DNA of 64,000 bases from Pseudomonas sp. SID14000 (GTDB lineage Bacteria; Pseudomonadota; Gammaproteobacteria; Pseudomonadales; Pseudomonadaceae). Under the pieces are notes generated by a model. It ran no database searches, was not told where the DNA came from, and worked only from the letters and a program-made list of their open reading frames with translations. Both the position numbers and the translations under genes were made by a program. The DNA lies in NCBI RefSeq assembly GCF_002165135.1, contig NZ_NFZQ01000005.1, positions 281,650-345,649 of the forward strand. Direction: 5' to 3'. Of this stretch, positions 1 through 9,229 are shown piece by piece; positions within the stretch are counted from its first letter, which is position 1; each line of letters starts with the position of its first letter.

Positions 1-1024
1 CTCCAACGCCGTCTTCGACCTGCACATGACCATCTTCTGGATCTGCGTGATCATCGGCGTAGTTGTCTTTGGCGCGATGTTCTGGTCCATGGTCATCCAC
101 CGACGTTCCACCGGCCAGCAGGCTGCGCATTTCCACGAACACACCTGGGTGGAAATCCTCTGGACCGTGGTCCCCTTCCTGATCCTGGTGGCCATGGCCA
201 TCCCGGCCACCAAGACCCTGATCGATATCTACGATACCAGCGAGTCGGACATCGATATCCAGGTTACCGGCTACCAGTGGAAGTGGCATTACAAGTACCT
301 GGGCCAGGATGTGGAGTTTTTCAGCAACCTGGCTACCCCGACCGAGCAGATTCACAACAAGGCAGCCAAGGACGAGCACTACCTGCTCGAAGTCGACCAG
401 CCGCTGGTGCTGCCTGTGGGCGCCAAGGTGCGCTTCCTGGTGACCGCTGCGGACGTCATCCACTCCTGGTGGGTGCCGGCCTTCGCGGTCAAGCGTGATG
501 CCATCCCAGGCTTCGTCAACGAAGCCTGGACCCGTATCGAGAAGCCCGGCATCTACCGCGGTCAGTGCACCGAGCTGTGCGGCAAGGACCACGGCTTCAT
601 GCCGGTGGTGGTCGAGGTCAAGTCCAAGGCCGACTACGACACCTGGCTGGGCGAGCGCAAGGCTGAAGCTGCCAAGCTCAAGGAGCTGACCAGCAAGGAA
701 TGGACCCTGGAAGAACTGGTGGAACGTGGTGACAAGGTCTACCACACCACCTGCGTGGCCTGTCACCAGGCCGAAGGCCAGGGCCTGCCACCGATGTTCC
801 CGGCGCTCAAGGGCTCGAAGATCGCCACCGGGCCGAAGGAAGCCCACCTGGGCATCGTCTTCCACGGCAAGCCTGGCACCGCCATGGCCGCGTTCGGCAA
901 GCAGCTCTCGGAAGTCGACATCGCCGCCGTGGTCACCTACGAGCGCAACGCCTGGGGCAACAACAAGGGTGACATGGTCACGCCGAAGGACGTGCTGGCG
1001 CTGAAACAGGCAGAAGCGCAATGA
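1..1024 (+). CDS. coxB: Cytochrome c oxidase subunit II with fused cytochrome c domain (5' truncated by window edge)
   Basis: Partial: the reading frame is open from base 2 and continues upstream, so the true start and signal sequence lie outside the window. The visible part has one complete membrane segment (about residues 3-22 from the first in-window Met) and part of the next, then the cupredoxin domain with the CuA ligands in CTELCGKDHGFM (residues 181-192). A C-terminal cytochrome c domain carries the haem motif CVACH (243-247), which marks the caa3 variant. It takes electrons from cytochrome c and passes them via CuA to subunit I. It is followed after 43 bases by subunit I in the same operon. 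Confidence 0.96.
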   Translation, partial: SNAVFDLHMTIFWICVIIGVVVFGAMFWSMVIHRRSTGQQAAHFHEHTWVEILWTVVPFLILVAMAIPATKTLIDIYDTSESDIDIQVTGYQWKWHYKYLGQDVEFFSNLATPTEQIHNKAAKDEHYLLEVDQPLVLPVGAKVRFLVTAADVIHSWWVPAFAVKRDAIPGFVNEAWTRIEKPGIYRGQCTELCGKDHGFMPVVVEVKSKADYDTWLGERKAEAAKLKELTSKEWTLEELVERGDKVYHTTCVACHQAEGQGLPPMFPALKGSKIATGPKEAHLGIVFHGKPGTAMAAFGKQLSEVDIAAVVTYERNAWGNNKGDMVTPKDVLALKQAEAQ

Positions 1025-1067
1025 ACCGGGTTACTCGCGGCAATCAATGGATTGCAGGAGACAGGAC

Positions 1068-2657
1068 ATGAGTGCAGTGATCGACGACCACGCCCAAGGC
1101 CATGAGCATGCGCATGGCCCGGCCAAGGGCCTGATGCGCTGGGTGCTGACCACCAACCACAAGGACATCGGCACGATGTACCTGTGGTTCAGCTTCATCA
1201 TGTTCCTGCTCGGCGGCTCGTTCGCCATGGTGATCCGCGCCGAGCTGTTCCAGCCCGGCCTGCAGATCGTCCAGCCGGAGTTCTTCAACCAGATGACCAC
1301 CATGCACGGCCTGATCATGGTGTTCGGCGCGGTGATGCCGGCCTTCGTTGGCCTGGCCAACTGGATGATCCCGCTGATGATCGGCGCGCCCGACATGGCC
1401 CTGCCGCGCATGAACAACTTCAGCTTCTGGCTGCTGCCGGCGGCTTTCCTGCTGCTGGTCTCGACCCTGTTCAGCCCGGGCGGCGGGCCCAACTTCGGCT
1501 GGACCTTCTACGCCCCGCTATCCACCACCTACGCGCCCGCCAGCGTCACCTTCTTCATCTTTGCCATTCACCTGATGGGTATCAGTTCGATCATGGGGGC
1601 GATCAACGTGATCGCAACCATACTCAACCTGCGCGCCCCGGGCATGACGCTGATGAAGATGCCGCTGTTCGTCTGGACCTGGCTGATTACTGCGTTCCTG
1701 CTGATTGCGGTAATGCCGGTGCTGGCCGGTGTGGTGACCATGATGCTGATGGACATCCACTTCGGCACCAGCTTCTTCAGTGCCGCCGGCGGTGGTGACC
1801 CGGTGCTGTTCCAGCACGTGTTCTGGTTCTTCGGCCATCCCGAGGTGTACATCATGATCCTGCCGGCCTTCGGCGCGGTCAGCTCGATCATCCCTGCGTT
1901 CTCGCGCAAGCCGCTGTTCGGCTACACCTCAATGGTGTACGCCACCGGCGCCATCGCCTTCCTTTCGTTCATCGTCTGGGCCCACCACATGTTCGTGGTC
2001 GGTATCCCGGTGGTCGGCGAGCTGTTCTTCATGTACGCCACCATGCTGATCGCCGTGCCTACCGGGGTGAAGGTGTTCAACTGGGTCAGCACCATGTGGG
2101 AAGGTTCGCTGACCTTCGAGACGCCGATGCTGTTCGCCATCGCTTTCGTCATCCTGTTCACCATCGGCGGTTTTAGCGGGCTAATGCTGGCGATCGCCCC
2201 GGCGGACTTCCAGTACCACGATACCTACTTCGTGGTGGCGCACTTCCACTATGTGCTGGTGCCCGGGGCGATCTTCGGCATCTTCGCCTCGGCCTATTAC
2301 TGGCTACCGAAATGGACTGGCCACATGTACGACGAAACCCTTGGCAAGCTGCACTTCTGGCTATCGTTCGTCGGCATGAACATGGCCTTCTTCCCCATGC
2401 ACTTCGTGGGGCTGGCCGGCATGCCACGGCGGATCCCCGACTACAACCTGCAGTTCGCCGACTTCAACATGGTGTCGTCGATCGGCGCGTTCATGTTCGG
2501 TGCCACGCAGATCTTCTTCCTGTTCATTGTCATCAAGTGCATCCGTGGCGGCGTGCCGGCACCGGCCAAGCCTTGGGATGGCGCCGAGGGCCTGGAGTGG
2601 TCGATCCCTTCGCCTGCGCCTTATCACACTTTCCAGACACCACCGGAAGTGAAATAG
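1068..2657 (+). CDS. ctaD: Cytochrome c oxidase subunit I (aa3 type)
   Basis: Catalytic haem-copper subunit that reduces O2 to water and pumps protons in the inner membrane. 529 residues, as usual for the family, with about 12 membrane segments. Visible ligand motifs are TMHGLIM (low-spin haem His), WFFGHPEVY (CuB His with the cross-linked Tyr), WAHHMF (paired CuB His) and HFHYVL (haem a and a3 His). I chose the ATG at 1068 because GCAGGAGACAGGAC precedes it at good Shine-Dalgarno spacing; the in-frame ATG at 1047 lacks this. It lies between subunit II and the Cox11 gene. Confidence 0.97.
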   Translation: MSAVIDDHAQGHEHAHGPAKGLMRWVLTTNHKDIGTMYLWFSFIMFLLGGSFAMVIRAELFQPGLQIVQPEFFNQMTTMHGLIMVFGAVMPAFVGLANWMIPLMIGAPDMALPRMNNFSFWLLPAAFLLLVSTLFSPGGGPNFGWTFYAPLSTTYAPASVTFFIFAIHLMGISSIMGAINVIATILNLRAPGMTLMKMPLFVWTWLITAFLLIAVMPVLAGVVTMMLMDIHFGTSFFSAAGGGDPVLFQHVFWFFGHPEVYIMILPAFGAVSSIIPAFSRKPLFGYTSMVYATGAIAFLSFIVWAHHMFVVGIPVVGELFFMYATMLIAVPTGVKVFNWVSTMWEGSLTFETPMLFAIAFVILFTIGGFSGLMLAIAPADFQYHDTYFVVAHFHYVLVPGAIFGIFASAYYWLPKWTGHMYDETLGKLHFWLSFVGMNMAFFPMHFVGLAGMPRRIPDYNLQFADFNMVSSIGAFMFGATQIFFLFIVIKCIRGGVPAPAKPWDGAEGLEWSIPSPAPYHTFQTPPEVK

Positions 2658-2667
2658 GAACCGTGCC

Positions 2668-3234
2668 ATGAACGGCCTTTCGCTAAAACGCCTGGTGTTG
2701 CGCCTGCTGATGCTGACGGTGGTGATGTTCGCCTTCGGCTTTGCCCTGGTGCCTATCTACGACGTGATGTGCAAGGCTTTCGGCATCAACGGCAAGACTG
2801 GCGGGCAGTACGCAGGCAGCCAGGTCAGCGACCCGACGCGTTCGGTGCGGGTGCAGTTCATGTCGACCAATGCCAGCGACATGGTCTGGGATTTCTACTC
2901 CACCGCCGACCAGCTGGAGGTCAACCCAGGGGCGGTGAACCAGATGATCTTCATCGCCCACAACCCGACCGACCGGCCGATGAGTGCGCAAGCCATCCCC
3001 AGCATCACTCCGGCCGAGGCGGCAGCATACTTCCACAAGACCGAGTGCTTCTGCTTCACCCAGCAGGTGCTGCAGCCCGGCGAACGCATCGAGATGCCGG
3101 TGCGCTTCATCGTCGACCGCGACCTGCCGGCCAGCGTCAAGCACCTGACACTGGCCTATACCTTGTTCGACATCACCGCTCGCCACCCGCCGGTCGCGCA
3201 TGTCGCGGCTCAGGGCGTCCAAGGCGCCCGTTAA
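2668..3234 (+). CDS. ctaG: Cytochrome c oxidase assembly protein CtaG/Cox11
   Basis: Membrane-anchored copper chaperone that delivers Cu to the CuB site of subunit I. 188 residues: a short cytoplasmic N-terminus, one membrane segment (about residues 10-28) and a periplasmic immunoglobulin-like domain with the copper-binding motif ECFCFTQQ (near residue 130). It starts 10 bases after the subunit I stop and is followed after 16 bases by subunit III, so it is co-transcribed with the enzyme it matures. Confidence 0.95.
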   Translation: MNGLSLKRLVLRLLMLTVVMFAFGFALVPIYDVMCKAFGINGKTGGQYAGSQVSDPTRSVRVQFMSTNASDMVWDFYSTADQLEVNPGAVNQMIFIAHNPTDRPMSAQAIPSITPAEAAAYFHKTECFCFTQQVLQPGERIEMPVRFIVDRDLPASVKHLTLAYTLFDITARHPPVAHVAAQGVQGAR

Positions 3235-3250
3235 GGGAAGGAGAACAGCA

Positions 3251-4138
3251 ATGGCAAGTCATGAGCACTACTACGTTCCGGCGCAGAGCAAGTGGCCGAT
3301 CATCGCCACCATCGGCATGTTCATCACGGTGTTCGGCCTAGGCACCTGGTTCAACGACATGAAGGCTGGCCACCCTGAGTCGCACGGGCCGCTGATCTTC
3401 TTCATCGGCGCGTTGTTCCTGGCCTACATGCTGTTCGGCTGGTTTGGTTCGGTGGTGCGGGAGAGCCGCGCGGGACTGTACAGCCCGCAACTGGACCGCT
3501 CGTTCCGCTGGGGCATGAGCTGGTTCATCTTCTCCGAGGTGATGTTCTTCCTGGCCTTCTTCGGTGCGCTGTTCTACGTGCGTGTGCTGGCCGGGCCGTG
3601 GCTGGGCGGTGAAGGGGCCAAGGGTGTTGCGCACATGTTGTGGCCGACCTTCGAGTTCACCTGGCCGCTGCTGCACACGCCCGACCCGAAACTGTTCCCG
3701 CCGCCCAAGGAAGTGATCGACCCGTGGCACCTGCCGCTGATCAACACCATCTTGCTGGTCAGCTCCAGCGTGACCATTACCATCGCCCACCATGCCCTGC
3801 GCCGTGACCACCGTGGCCCGCTGAAATTCTGGATGGCGCTGACCATCATCCTGGGCGCCAGCTTCATCGCGTTGCAGGCCTACGAGTACCACGAGGCCTA
3901 TACCAAGCTGGGGCTGACGCTGGGGTCGGGGATCTATGGCGCGACGTTCTTCATGCTCACCGGCTTCCACGGCGCCCACGTGACCTTGGGCACCATCATC
4001 CTGATCGTGATGTTCGTGCGCATCTTGCGTGGGCACTTCAACCCGGAGAAACACTTTGGTTTCGAGGCGGCCAGTTGGTACTGGCACTTCGTCGATGTGG
4101 TGTGGGTGGGTTTGTTCATCTTTGTCTATGTGCTGTGA
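3251..4138 (+). CDS. coxC: Cytochrome c oxidase subunit III
   Basis: Integral membrane subunit of 295 residues with about seven membrane segments; it stabilises subunit I and its proton uptake. The C-terminal segments (HVTLGTIILIVMF and SWYWHFVDVVWVGLFIFVYVL region) are typical of COX3. I chose the ATG at 3251, preceded by AAGGGAAGGAGAACAGCA; the frame is open upstream into ctaG, but that extension has no independent support. It ends the enzyme-subunit part of the operon; a minus-strand gene follows. Confidence 0.95.
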   Translation: MASHEHYYVPAQSKWPIIATIGMFITVFGLGTWFNDMKAGHPESHGPLIFFIGALFLAYMLFGWFGSVVRESRAGLYSPQLDRSFRWGMSWFIFSEVMFFLAFFGALFYVRVLAGPWLGGEGAKGVAHMLWPTFEFTWPLLHTPDPKLFPPPKEVIDPWHLPLINTILLVSSSVTITIAHHALRRDHRGPLKFWMALTIILGASFIALQAYEYHEAYTKLGLTLGSGIYGATFFMLTGFHGAHVTLGTIILIVMFVRILRGHFNPEKHFGFEAASWYWHFVDVVWVGLFIFVYVL

Positions 4139-4174
4139 CAAAAGAATCCGCTCTCACAGGGGTAGGTGAGAACT

Positions 4175-4378
4175 TCAGAAGGGAGCGTGCGAGACCAGCT
4201 GACCGCTGATGAAGCCCCATGCCACCAGGCCTATGGTGAGGGCCGCCAGGGTCACCCGCACGGTCAGCGCTTTCAGCAAACGGGTCGAGTTTTCATCGTC
4301 CTTGACCAGAAACACCAGGCCACTGAACAGGCTGGCAATCGTGGCCAACAGCATCAGGACAATCGCGGCCTTGAGCAT
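4175..4378 (-). CDS. DUF2909 small twin-transmembrane protein
   Basis: 67-residue protein, essentially two membrane helices (MLKAAIVLMLLATIASLF and LAALTIGLVAWGFISG) joined by a short charged loop. It matches the DUF2909 proteins usually found in cox clusters between subunit III and SURF1. It is transcribed against the flanking cox genes. The start is the ATG at 4378, preceded on the minus strand by GGAG seven bases upstream. Function is unknown; the position suggests a role in oxidase assembly or stability, which is inference only. Confidence 0.85.
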   Translation of the reverse strand: MLKAAIVLMLLATIASLFSGLVFLVKDDENSTRLLKALTVRVTLAALTIGLVAWGFISGQLVSHAPF

Positions 4379-4441
4379 GGCGATACTCCGGGGGGATGCG
4401 GTGATGTGGATAAGTATAGCGATCAGCCCGACGAGGCTCCG

Positions 4442-5179
4442 ATGAGGCCGTTTCGTCCGGGCTGGGTACCAACCTTGGTGGTGCTTGCGCTGCTGCCGGG
4501 GCTGATCGCGCTTGGCTGCTGGCAACTCGGCCGTGCCGAGGAAAAGCGCGTGCTGCTGGCCGCCTATGCCGAGCGGCGGGTCGAAGCGCCAGTGGCCACG
4601 GCCCAGCTGACAGCGAGCCAGGACAATGCCTTCCGCCGCGTGCACCTCTATGGCCGCTTCGACGACGAGCACAGCCTGCTGCTGGACAACCGCATGCGCG
4701 ACGGCCAGGCCGGCGTCGAGCTGCTGCAACCTTTCCATGACCAGGCTAGCGGCTTGTGGTTGCTGGTCAACCGCGGCTGGCTGCCCTGGCCGGACCGCCG
4801 CGTGCCGGTGCATTTCGATACCCCTGCCCAGGCGTTGGCGCTGGACGCTTCGGTATATGTCGCGCCTGGCAGCACGTTCCAGCTGCATCCCGACCCTGCA
4901 GGCGGCCAGTGGCCACACCTGCTGACCGCCGTGGATGCCATGCAGCTATGGCAACAGCTCGATCGCGAAGGCTTCGCCCATGAGTTGCGCCTGGAGCCCG
5001 GCCCGGCGACCTATCGCCTTGACTGGCCGGTCGTTGCCATGAGCCCGGAAAAACACCTGGGCTACGCCGTGCAGTGGTTTGCCCTGGCAACCGCTTTGGT
5101 ACTGCTCTACCTCTACTTCGGCTGGCACCACAACAAGGAGAAAAGCCATGGCCACCGCCACTCCACTGGAAGTGCCTGA
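4442..5179 (+). CDS. SURF1 family cytochrome oxidase biogenesis protein
   Basis: 245 residues with the SURF1 arrangement: one membrane segment near the N-terminus (LVVLALLPGLIALGCWQLGR, with the family GxWQL-type motif), a periplasmic domain, and a second segment near the C-terminus (WFALATALVLLYLYFGW). SURF1 helps insert haem a into subunit I. The start ATG at 4442 was chosen for homology, since the upstream in-frame sequence runs antisense to the DUF2909 gene. Its last 32 bases overlap the start of the next gene, suggesting translational coupling. Confidence 0.92.
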   Translation: MRPFRPGWVPTLVVLALLPGLIALGCWQLGRAEEKRVLLAAYAERRVEAPVATAQLTASQDNAFRRVHLYGRFDDEHSLLLDNRMRDGQAGVELLQPFHDQASGLWLLVNRGWLPWPDRRVPVHFDTPAQALALDASVYVAPGSTFQLHPDPAGGQWPHLLTAVDAMQLWQQLDREGFAHELRLEPGPATYRLDWPVVAMSPEKHLGYAVQWFALATALVLLYLYFGWHHNKEKSHGHRHSTGSA

Positions 5180-5729
5180 ACGTAGCAAACCCAGAGCCCG
5201 CGGGCGTTTGCAGCTGCTGCTGATACTGCTGGTGGTGCTCGGGCCGATGATTCTGGCCACCAGCATGTACAAGCTCAAGTTCTGGGTGCCGGAGGGCCGC
5301 AGTTACCACGGCGCCATGATCGGCAACGGTGAAAGCCTTTCCGATCTCGGCGTGGCGGGCCAGGACGAGCGCTGGCAACTGCTTGTGAGCGCACCCGAGG
5401 CCTGTGCCGATGATTGCCAGCGGCTGGTGTACCTGGCCCGGCAGATCCAGGTCGGCCTGGGCCGCGATGCCAGCCGTGCCAGCCATGCGCTGGCGACCGC
5501 CCATCCAGTAAGTGCCGACTACCAGGCGTTGCTCGGCCGCGAATACCCACAGTTGCAGCGTTACCCGCTGGATGCGCAACGCTACCTGCAAAAGGTCGGC
5601 GAGGCCGGCCCGCAGTTGTGGATCGTCGACCCGCACGGCAACCTGGTGCTGCGCTACGACGCCAAGGTCAATGGCAAGCATGTGCTGGACGACCTGCGCC
5701 ACCTGCTCAAGCTGTCCAACATCGGCTAG
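5148..5729 (+). CDS. Membrane-anchored SCO/thioredoxin-like protein of the cox cluster
   Basis: 193 residues usually annotated as hypothetical. One membrane segment (about 21-38) is followed by a periplasmic domain. CADDC at residues 86-90 sits where SCO proteins have their CxxxC copper/redox motif, just after a hydrophobic strand (WQLLVSAPEA). The C-terminal LWIVDPHGNLVLRY resembles the strand-turn-strand end of thioredoxin folds. It overlaps surf1 by 32 bases and precedes ctaA by 9 bases. I infer a copper or thiol role in oxidase maturation; the fold assignment is by pattern only and the true function is unproven. Confidence 0.8.
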   Translation: MATATPLEVPERSKPRARGRLQLLLILLVVLGPMILATSMYKLKFWVPEGRSYHGAMIGNGESLSDLGVAGQDERWQLLVSAPEACADDCQRLVYLARQIQVGLGRDASRASHALATAHPVSADYQALLGREYPQLQRYPLDAQRYLQKVGEAGPQLWIVDPHGNLVLRYDAKVNGKHVLDDLRHLLKLSNIG

Positions 5730-5738
5730 GAGCCTGCC

Positions 5739-6818
5739 ATGGCCAGACCCGGATTCCGCCTTGCTGTGTTCGCCACCCTGCTGGCACTGCTGGTCGTCCT
5801 GCTCGGTGCCTATACCCGTCTGACTCACGCCGGCCTCGGCTGCCCGGACTGGCCGGGTTGCTACGGCTTCATCAGCGTGCCCAAGAGCGAAGCGCAGCTG
5901 GCCCATGCCGAGCTGCATTTCCCCGAGCACCCGGTGGAAGCCGCCAAAGGCTGGGCCGAGATGGTCCATCGTTACTTCGCCGGCACCCTGGCGATGGTGA
6001 TCGCCCTGCTCGCCTTGCAGGCGCTGCGCCGGCATGCCCGCGATGGCCAGCCTTACCGTCTGCCCTTGCTGTTGCTGGGCGTGGTGCTCGCCCAGGCAGC
6101 CTTCGGCATGTGGACAGTCACCCTCAAGCTGTGGCCGCAGGTGGTCACTGCGCATCTACTCGGTGGCTTCACTACCCTGAGCTTGTTGTTCCTGTTGTCC
6201 CTGCGTCTGTCCCGGGCGTTTGCGCCCTTGCCAAAACTGCCATTGAGCTTGCGCCGGATCGCCGCGCTGGCCTTGCTGGTGGTGATCGGCCAGATCGCCC
6301 TGGGAGGCTGGGTCAGTGCCAACTACGCGGCCGTCGCCTGTATCGACCTGCCCACCTGCCATGGCCAGTGGTGGCCGGCGGCGGACTTCAGCAACGGTTT
6401 CCACCTGACCCAGCACGTGGGGCCCAACTATCTGGGCGGGCAGCTGGACAGTGACGCGCGCACGGCCATCCACATCAGCCACCGCCTGGGCGCATTGCTG
6501 GTGACCTGCGTACTGCTGATGCTCAGCTGGAAGCTGCGCCGCTGCGGCCTACCTGGCTTGGCACGGTTGGTGCTGCTGGCCCTGGTGGTGCAAGTCGGCC
6601 TGGGTATCAGCAATGTGCTGCTGCACCTGCCGCTGGCTGTGGCCGTGGCGCATAACGCTGGTGGGGCGCTGTTGCTGCTGAGCATGGTGCTGGTGAACTA
6701 TCGCATCCGTGTGGTCGACAAGGTTCGTGTGGCTGTCGGCCATGGCTGGCGCCTGCGGCCTGTCGCTGGCGTAAGCATCTCCCACCACATGAGGAATGAT
6801 TCGTGGCGACGCTTCTGA
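5739..6818 (+). CDS. ctaA: Haem A synthase (CtaA/Cox15)
   Basis: 359-residue polytopic membrane protein that oxidises the C8 methyl of haem O to the formyl group of haem A. It has about eight membrane segments with the family's tandem four-helix halves and conserved signatures such as RLTHAGLGCPDWPGC near the N-terminus and a matching ACIDLPTCHGQWWP loop in the second half (paired Cys loops). The start ATG is preceded by TAGGAGCCTGCC. Its last 16 bases overlap the start of ctaB, so the two haem A enzymes are coupled. Confidence 0.95.
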   Translation: MARPGFRLAVFATLLALLVVLLGAYTRLTHAGLGCPDWPGCYGFISVPKSEAQLAHAELHFPEHPVEAAKGWAEMVHRYFAGTLAMVIALLALQALRRHARDGQPYRLPLLLLGVVLAQAAFGMWTVTLKLWPQVVTAHLLGGFTTLSLLFLLSLRLSRAFAPLPKLPLSLRRIAALALLVVIGQIALGGWVSANYAAVACIDLPTCHGQWWPAADFSNGFHLTQHVGPNYLGGQLDSDARTAIHISHRLGALLVTCVLLMLSWKLRRCGLPGLARLVLLALVVQVGLGISNVLLHLPLAVAVAHNAGGALLLLSMVLVNYRIRVVDKVRVAVGHGWRLRPVAGVSISHHMRNDSWRRF

Positions 6819-7696
6819 GCGCACGGCGGGCCAGATGGCGTGATTACCTGGAGCTGACCAAGCCCAAGGTAGTGGTGCTGATGCTGATTACCTCGCTGGC
6901 GGGCATGTTCCTTGCCACCCGTGCGGGTGTCAGCTGGAGCGTGCTGCTGTTCGGCAACCTGGGCATTGGCTTGTGCGCAGGCGGCGCGGCGGTGGTCAAC
7001 CATGTGGTGGACCGACGCATCGACGCACTGATGGCGCGTACCCGCAAGCGGCCCCTGGCCCAGGGCCGGGTCGAGCCGCTGCCGGCACTGCTGTTCGCCC
7101 TGGCGCTGGCGCTGCTGGGCATGGCCCTGCTGCTGGTGTTTACCAACGCCCTCACCGCCTGGCTGACACTGGTTTCCCTGCTCGGCTATGCGGTGATCTA
7201 CACCGGCTTTCTCAAGCGTGCCACGCCGCAGAACATCGTCATCGGTGGCCTGGCTGGCGCGGCCCCGCCGTTGCTGGGCTGGGTGGCGGCCAGCGGCCAT
7301 GTCAGCGCCGAGCCTCTGCTGCTGGTGCTGATCATCTTCGCCTGGACCCCACCCCACTTCTGGGCCTTGGCCATCCACCGCAAGGAGGAATACGCCAAGG
7401 CCGATATCCCGATGCTGCCGGTGACCCACGGCGAGCGCTACACCAAGCTACATATCCTGCTGTACACCTTGGTATTGCTGGCGGTAAGCCTGCTGCCCTA
7501 CGCCATCCACATGAGCGGCCCGCTGTACCTGGCCAGCGCCCTGGTGCTGGGCCTGCGCTTCCTGCAATGGGCCTGGGTGTTGTACCGTGGCAGCCGGCCG
7601 CACGCGGCGATCGGCACCTTCAAGTACTCTGTCGGCTACCTGTTCGCGCTGTTCATCGCATTGCTCCTCGACCACTACCTGTTGCTGAACCTATGA
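6803..7696 (+). CDS. ctaB: Protohaem IX farnesyltransferase (haem O synthase)
   Basis: 297-residue UbiA-family prenyltransferase that attaches a farnesyl group to haem B, supplying haem O to CtaA. The start is a GTG at 6803 with GAGGAATGATTC upstream. Prenyl-diphosphate/Mg-binding Asp motifs are visible: NHVVDRRID (N66, D70, D74) and the later DIPMLPVTHGE. About nine membrane segments. It overlaps ctaA at its start and the sco gene at its stop (ATGA), typical of tight operon coupling. Confidence 0.95.
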   Translation: MATLLSARRARWRDYLELTKPKVVVLMLITSLAGMFLATRAGVSWSVLLFGNLGIGLCAGGAAVVNHVVDRRIDALMARTRKRPLAQGRVEPLPALLFALALALLGMALLLVFTNALTAWLTLVSLLGYAVIYTGFLKRATPQNIVIGGLAGAAPPLLGWVAASGHVSAEPLLLVLIIFAWTPPHFWALAIHRKEEYAKADIPMLPVTHGERYTKLHILLYTLVLLAVSLLPYAIHMSGPLYLASALVLGLRFLQWAWVLYRGSRPHAAIGTFKYSVGYLFALFIALLLDHYLLLNL

Positions 7697-8325
7697 CCCG
7701 AACCCAGAAAACCGTCTTCATCCTTGTTGCCCTGGTCGCGTTGATCCTGGGCCTGACCGTCAACAAGGTGCTCAATGGCCGCGACCAGCCGAACCCCACC
7801 GAGCTGATCGATGCCGGCATCATCCTGCTGCCGCAGAGCCGTACCGTGGCCGACGTGACCATGACCAACCAGGACGGCCAGCCGGTGCAACTGGATGACC
7901 TGAAGGGCAAATGGTCGTTGCTGTTCTTCGGCTACACCTACTGCCCGGACATTTGCCCGACCACCCTGGCCCAACTGCGCCAGGTGAAGAGCGAGCTGCC
8001 CAAGGAGGCCGTCGACCGGCTGCAGGTGGTGCTGGTGAGCGTAGACCCGAACCGCGACACGCCGAATCAGCTGAAGCAGTACCTGGGTTATTTCGACAAG
8101 GATTTTGTCGGGGTGGCGGGGTCGATCGAGGATACCCAGAAGCTGGCCAATGCCTTGAGCATCCCTTTTATTCCGGCCGATACCAGCAAGCCGGGGTATA
8201 CCGTGGATCACAGCGGCAACCTGGCGGTTGTGGGGCCGGATGGGCGTCAGCGCGGGTTCATTCGGGCGCCGTTCAACAACCAGAAGCTGGTGGCGCAGTT
8301 GCCCGGGCTTGTGAAGCGGGATTGA
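7693..8325 (+). CDS. SCO1/SenC family copper metallochaperone
   Basis: 210-residue thioredoxin-fold protein anchored by one N-terminal membrane helix (about 8-25). The copper/redox motif is intact: FFGYTYCPDICPT with C84 and C88, and the distal His is in YTVDHSGNL. It delivers copper to the CuA site of subunit II. Its ATG overlaps the ctaB stop (ATGA). It closes the oxidase operon; a REP pair follows, which may end the transcript. Confidence 0.94.
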   Translation: MTRTQKTVFILVALVALILGLTVNKVLNGRDQPNPTELIDAGIILLPQSRTVADVTMTNQDGQPVQLDDLKGKWSLLFFGYTYCPDICPTTLAQLRQVKSELPKEAVDRLQVVLVSVDPNRDTPNQLKQYLGYFDKDFVGVAGSIEDTQKLANALSIPFIPADTSKPGYTVDHSGNLAVVGPDGRQRGFIRAPFNNQKLVAQLPGLVKRD

Positions 8326-8340
8326 GTCAGCCCCAAAAGC

Positions 8341-8424
8341 TTCGCGGGTAAACCCGCTCCCACAGGTGCAGCGTAGGCCGTGAGCCTTGCGCTATCCCTG
8401 TGGGAGCGGGTTTACCCGCGAAGA
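8341..8424. repeat. REP pair between converging sco and metQ
   Basis: Two inverted copies of the Pseudomonas REP palindrome TTCGCGGGTAAACCCGCTCC (8341-8366 and 8397-8424) separated by about 30 bases. The pair lies between convergent genes and could act as a bidirectional transcription end or mRNA-stabilising structure. Confidence 0.85.
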
Positions 8425-8442
8425 ATCCAGCGCGATGTGGGC

Positions 8443-9213
8443 TTAGAACGCCGGAACCACAGCGCCTTTGTATTTCTCGTTGATGAACTGCTTCACCTCA
8501 GGCGAGTGCAGTGCAGCGGCCAGCTTTTTCATCGCGTCCGAGTCCTTGTTGTCCGGGCGGGCAACCAGGATGTTCACGTACGGCGAGTCGCTGCCTTCGA
8601 TGGCCAGGGCGTCTTTCTCCGGGTTCAGCTTGGCTTCCAGCGCGTAGTTGGTGTTGATCAGGGCAGCATCGACCTGAGTCAGCACACGCGGGATGGTGGC
8701 TGCTTCCAGCTCACGGAACTTCAGGCTTTTCGGGTTCTCGGCAACATCCTTCACGGTAGACAGGATGTTCTTGTTGTCCTTGAGCTTGATCACACCGGCC
8801 TTGTCCAGCAATAGCAGGGCGCGGCCGCCGTTGGTGGCGTCGTTGGGGATGACCACGGTGGCGCCGGAGGACAGTTCGTCCAGCTTCTTGATCTTGGCCG
8901 AGTACACACCCAGCGGTTCGATGTGCACGCCGGTAACGCTCACCAGCTTGGTGCCCTTGGCCTTGTTGAACTCATCCAGGTATGGCTGGTGCTGGAAGAA
9001 GTTGGCGTCCAGGCGCTTTTCGGCAACCTGCACGTTCGGCTGGATGTAGTCGGTGAATTCCTTGACCTTCAGCTCCACGCCCTCTTTCGCCAATGCAGGT
9101 TTGACGAAGTTGAGGATTTCGGCGTGCGGTACCGGGGTGGCGGCGACAGTCAGCGATTCGGCGTGGGCCGAGAAGGCCGCGACAGCGGCGACAACAGCAA
9201 GCAGCTTCTTCAT
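8443..9213 (-). CDS. metQ: Methionine ABC transporter substrate-binding protein (NlpA/MetQ family)
   Basis: 256-residue periplasmic binding protein. It has a cleavable Sec signal ending AFSAHA at about residue 19 and no lipobox Cys, so it is probably soluble rather than a lipoprotein. The conserved start of the mature domain (VAATPVPHAEILNFVKP) and the middle QHQPYLDEFN match the NlpA/MetQ family, which binds methionine and related compounds. It is last in the metN-metI-metQ operon, separated from metI by a 64-base spacer with two hairpins. Confidence 0.92.
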   Translation of the reverse strand: MKKLLAVVAAVAAFSAHAESLTVAATPVPHAEILNFVKPALAKEGVELKVKEFTDYIQPNVQVAEKRLDANFFQHQPYLDEFNKAKGTKLVSVTGVHIEPLGVYSAKIKKLDELSSGATVVIPNDATNGGRALLLLDKAGVIKLKDNKNILSTVKDVAENPKSLKFRELEAATIPRVLTQVDAALINTNYALEAKLNPEKDALAIEGSDSPYVNILVARPDNKDSDAMKKLAAALHSPEVKQFINEKYKGAVVPAF

Positions 9214-9229
9214 TGATCACTCCTTGTGA

